A DNA stretch of 64,000 bases from Astropecten irregularis (lineage: Eukaryota; Echinodermata; Asteroidea; Paxillosida; Astropectinidae). Numbering within the stretch: the stretch's first letter is position 1; every line of letters starts with the position of its first letter. The translations under genes and the position numbers were made by a program. Positions 62,696 to 64,000 of the stretch are shown in pieces. The notes below the pieces were generated by a model. It saw only the letters and a list, made by a program, of their open reading frames with translations, had not been told where the DNA came from and did not search any database. The DNA is taken from positions 7,750,001-7,814,000 of the forward strand of contig OZ020254.1 of NCBI GenBank assembly GCA_963971285.1. The letters are read 5' to 3'.

Positions 62696-63590
62696 TTGCT
62701 TGTATAACGGGGCTCTTTAGAATGCATTTATTTTATTTGGTCATGACAACTTTGCAAAAAACTGCAGTAATGGTTTTCCTGCATGTATATTATTTTTAGA
62801 GCCCTTTACGTTCAAATTGCCCCAATTTCTACTCAAAATGAACGGACTTTATATAGTGTGTACTTTTTATTTACTTCATAACTTATGCCCGAACTTTGTC
62901 TAGAGAATATAATTCATTGGTTATTCGTTGTCCTAAAAGATAATTCGATATCCTGACCACCAGAGCTTTTACACGAATCCTCCTTACGATTCATGTAGTA
63001 TTCATTCAGTATAATTATGTATATAAGAGTGCGGCGGAACGTAAATTCTTTCAACACAAAAGTCGAGCGGGGACACGGCAGTAATGGCGGATGGTACTAT
63101 GTCGTGCCGTCGGGCAATATAAGATCTTTTCACAGAACAAAAAGGACCCTACCGTTATAAAGGTTGACAACAATTTCAACAGCACCGGCATGCAACACCA
63201 ACCATCTAATTTTTATGTATCTGGCTAAGAAAACTTAAGCAAAAGGGCGTAATAGCGAATGCTGGTTTCGTCTAAATAATTTAGTGTTTCTCTATTTTAT
63301 AGTTTGGAGCCTTTTCCATTAAAATCAATATACATGAGTTTACCTCAACTACTTGCATTGCCAGTTACTCGTGTTGCAATTTCTTCGCTTTCAAATCATG
63401 TTGTCGTCTATAATTTCAAACCGAACAAAATCAACGAAAGTGAACATAAAATACACAGGTTCGTTAATTTTCGAGTCGAAATTTAGGCTAACCGGTAATG
63501 AATATGATACGACAGCTTCTAAAATATACGGGGAAACTTAAGTTTCCTGACTTTTCTCATCAGTTCTGTCCCTTGAAAGGCGCTCGGTCG

Positions 63591-63882
63591 CATAAAGATG
63601 ATGATGGTAGAAACATACCGTTCAAATTGTTCTGCCTGAAATGCTGTATTCATCCAGAAAAGAGTGAAAACCAGTGACCAACATTATTTTGGATCTTTAA
63701 AAGATCAAAAATAAAAGAGAAAAGACAAATACTGTGGCCGTTTTCCACGTTTTTTTTTTTCAAATAGTGGGCACCGTATGGGACTGAAATTTTCAAAGAT
63801 GACTGTGACTGTAATTTCCTTAACATTTTTTGCCAATGAATCTTTATTTCTTTGACAAAAACCAAAGTATGATATTACCTTG
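63591..63882. repeat. Family D MITE (copy 5), left end missing
   Basis: Starts inside the family ('agatgatgatggtagaaacatacc') and ends with ACCAAAGTATGATATTACCT. Confidence 0.7.
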
Positions 63883-64000
63883 AATGGTCAAACGTAAATT
63901 GGTCTTTATACGTTTCTCATCGCTTAATAAGACGAATGACCTTATGGCGGGACATTGCGGTAAGTTCACTGACAGTGGGTAAGTCATCGGAAAACACCGT

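Larger units (their letters stand above)
56225..64000. other. No convincing coding exon; probable long 3' UTR then intergenic
   Basis: The region is AT-rich with many 'tacatgta' motifs and several AATAAA sites (for example near 56690, 57075 and 60769), so the neuralized 3' UTR could end at any of them. Frames are short and cross repeats. Elements seen are listed separately. Confidence 0.5.

Overview
The window is animal genomic DNA. Genes are split by GT-AG introns, repeats are dense, and the protein families are metazoan. The mix of a Slit gene, an intron-poor class C GPCR, an SRCR receptor, SFI1 and a neuralized E3 ligase points to an invertebrate deuterostome. An echinoderm, possibly a sea star, is the most likely source. 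This is inferred from gene content and repeat style, not proven.

Layout: (1) 2830-9786, minus strand: the first three coding exons of Slit; the rest lies left of the window. (2) 9787-13354: Slit 5' leader/promoter and gene-poor DNA, divergent to the next gene. (3) 13355-16502, plus: a complete two-exon class C (mGluR-like) GPCR. (4) 17827-21563, plus: a four-exon single-pass receptor with two SRCR domains and a long acidic tyrosine-motif tail. (5) 21976-24823, minus: a four-exon gene for a basic, proline-rich protein I do not recognise, convergent with the SRCR gene. (6) 26798-49994, minus: a complete 29-exon SFI1 orthologue (centrin-binding repeat protein), 1,532 residues by my reconstruction, every junction phase-consistent. 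(7) 50875-56224, plus: a complete four-exon neuralized-family E3 ligase (NHR-NHR-RING), head-to-head with SFI1 across about 880 bp. (8) 56225-64000: no convincing coding exon; AT-rich, probably partly 3' UTR, with several repeats.

Introns and spacers are packed with short non-autonomous elements: at least ten inverted-repeat (MITE/foldback) families, three kinds of tRNA-derived elements (one arranged as inverted pairs), a 1.9 kb foldback inside a neuralized intron, a LINE C-terminal relic, and repeats carrying hammerhead-ribozyme-like cores. The genes do not form one pathway. They are neighbours in a repeat-rich genome: axon guidance ligand, chemosensory-type receptor, innate-type receptor, a possibly mitotic nuclear protein, centriole scaffold, and Notch-ligand ubiquitin ligase. 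All exon structures were built by eye from splice consensus, phase and homology; none is confirmed by transcript data.
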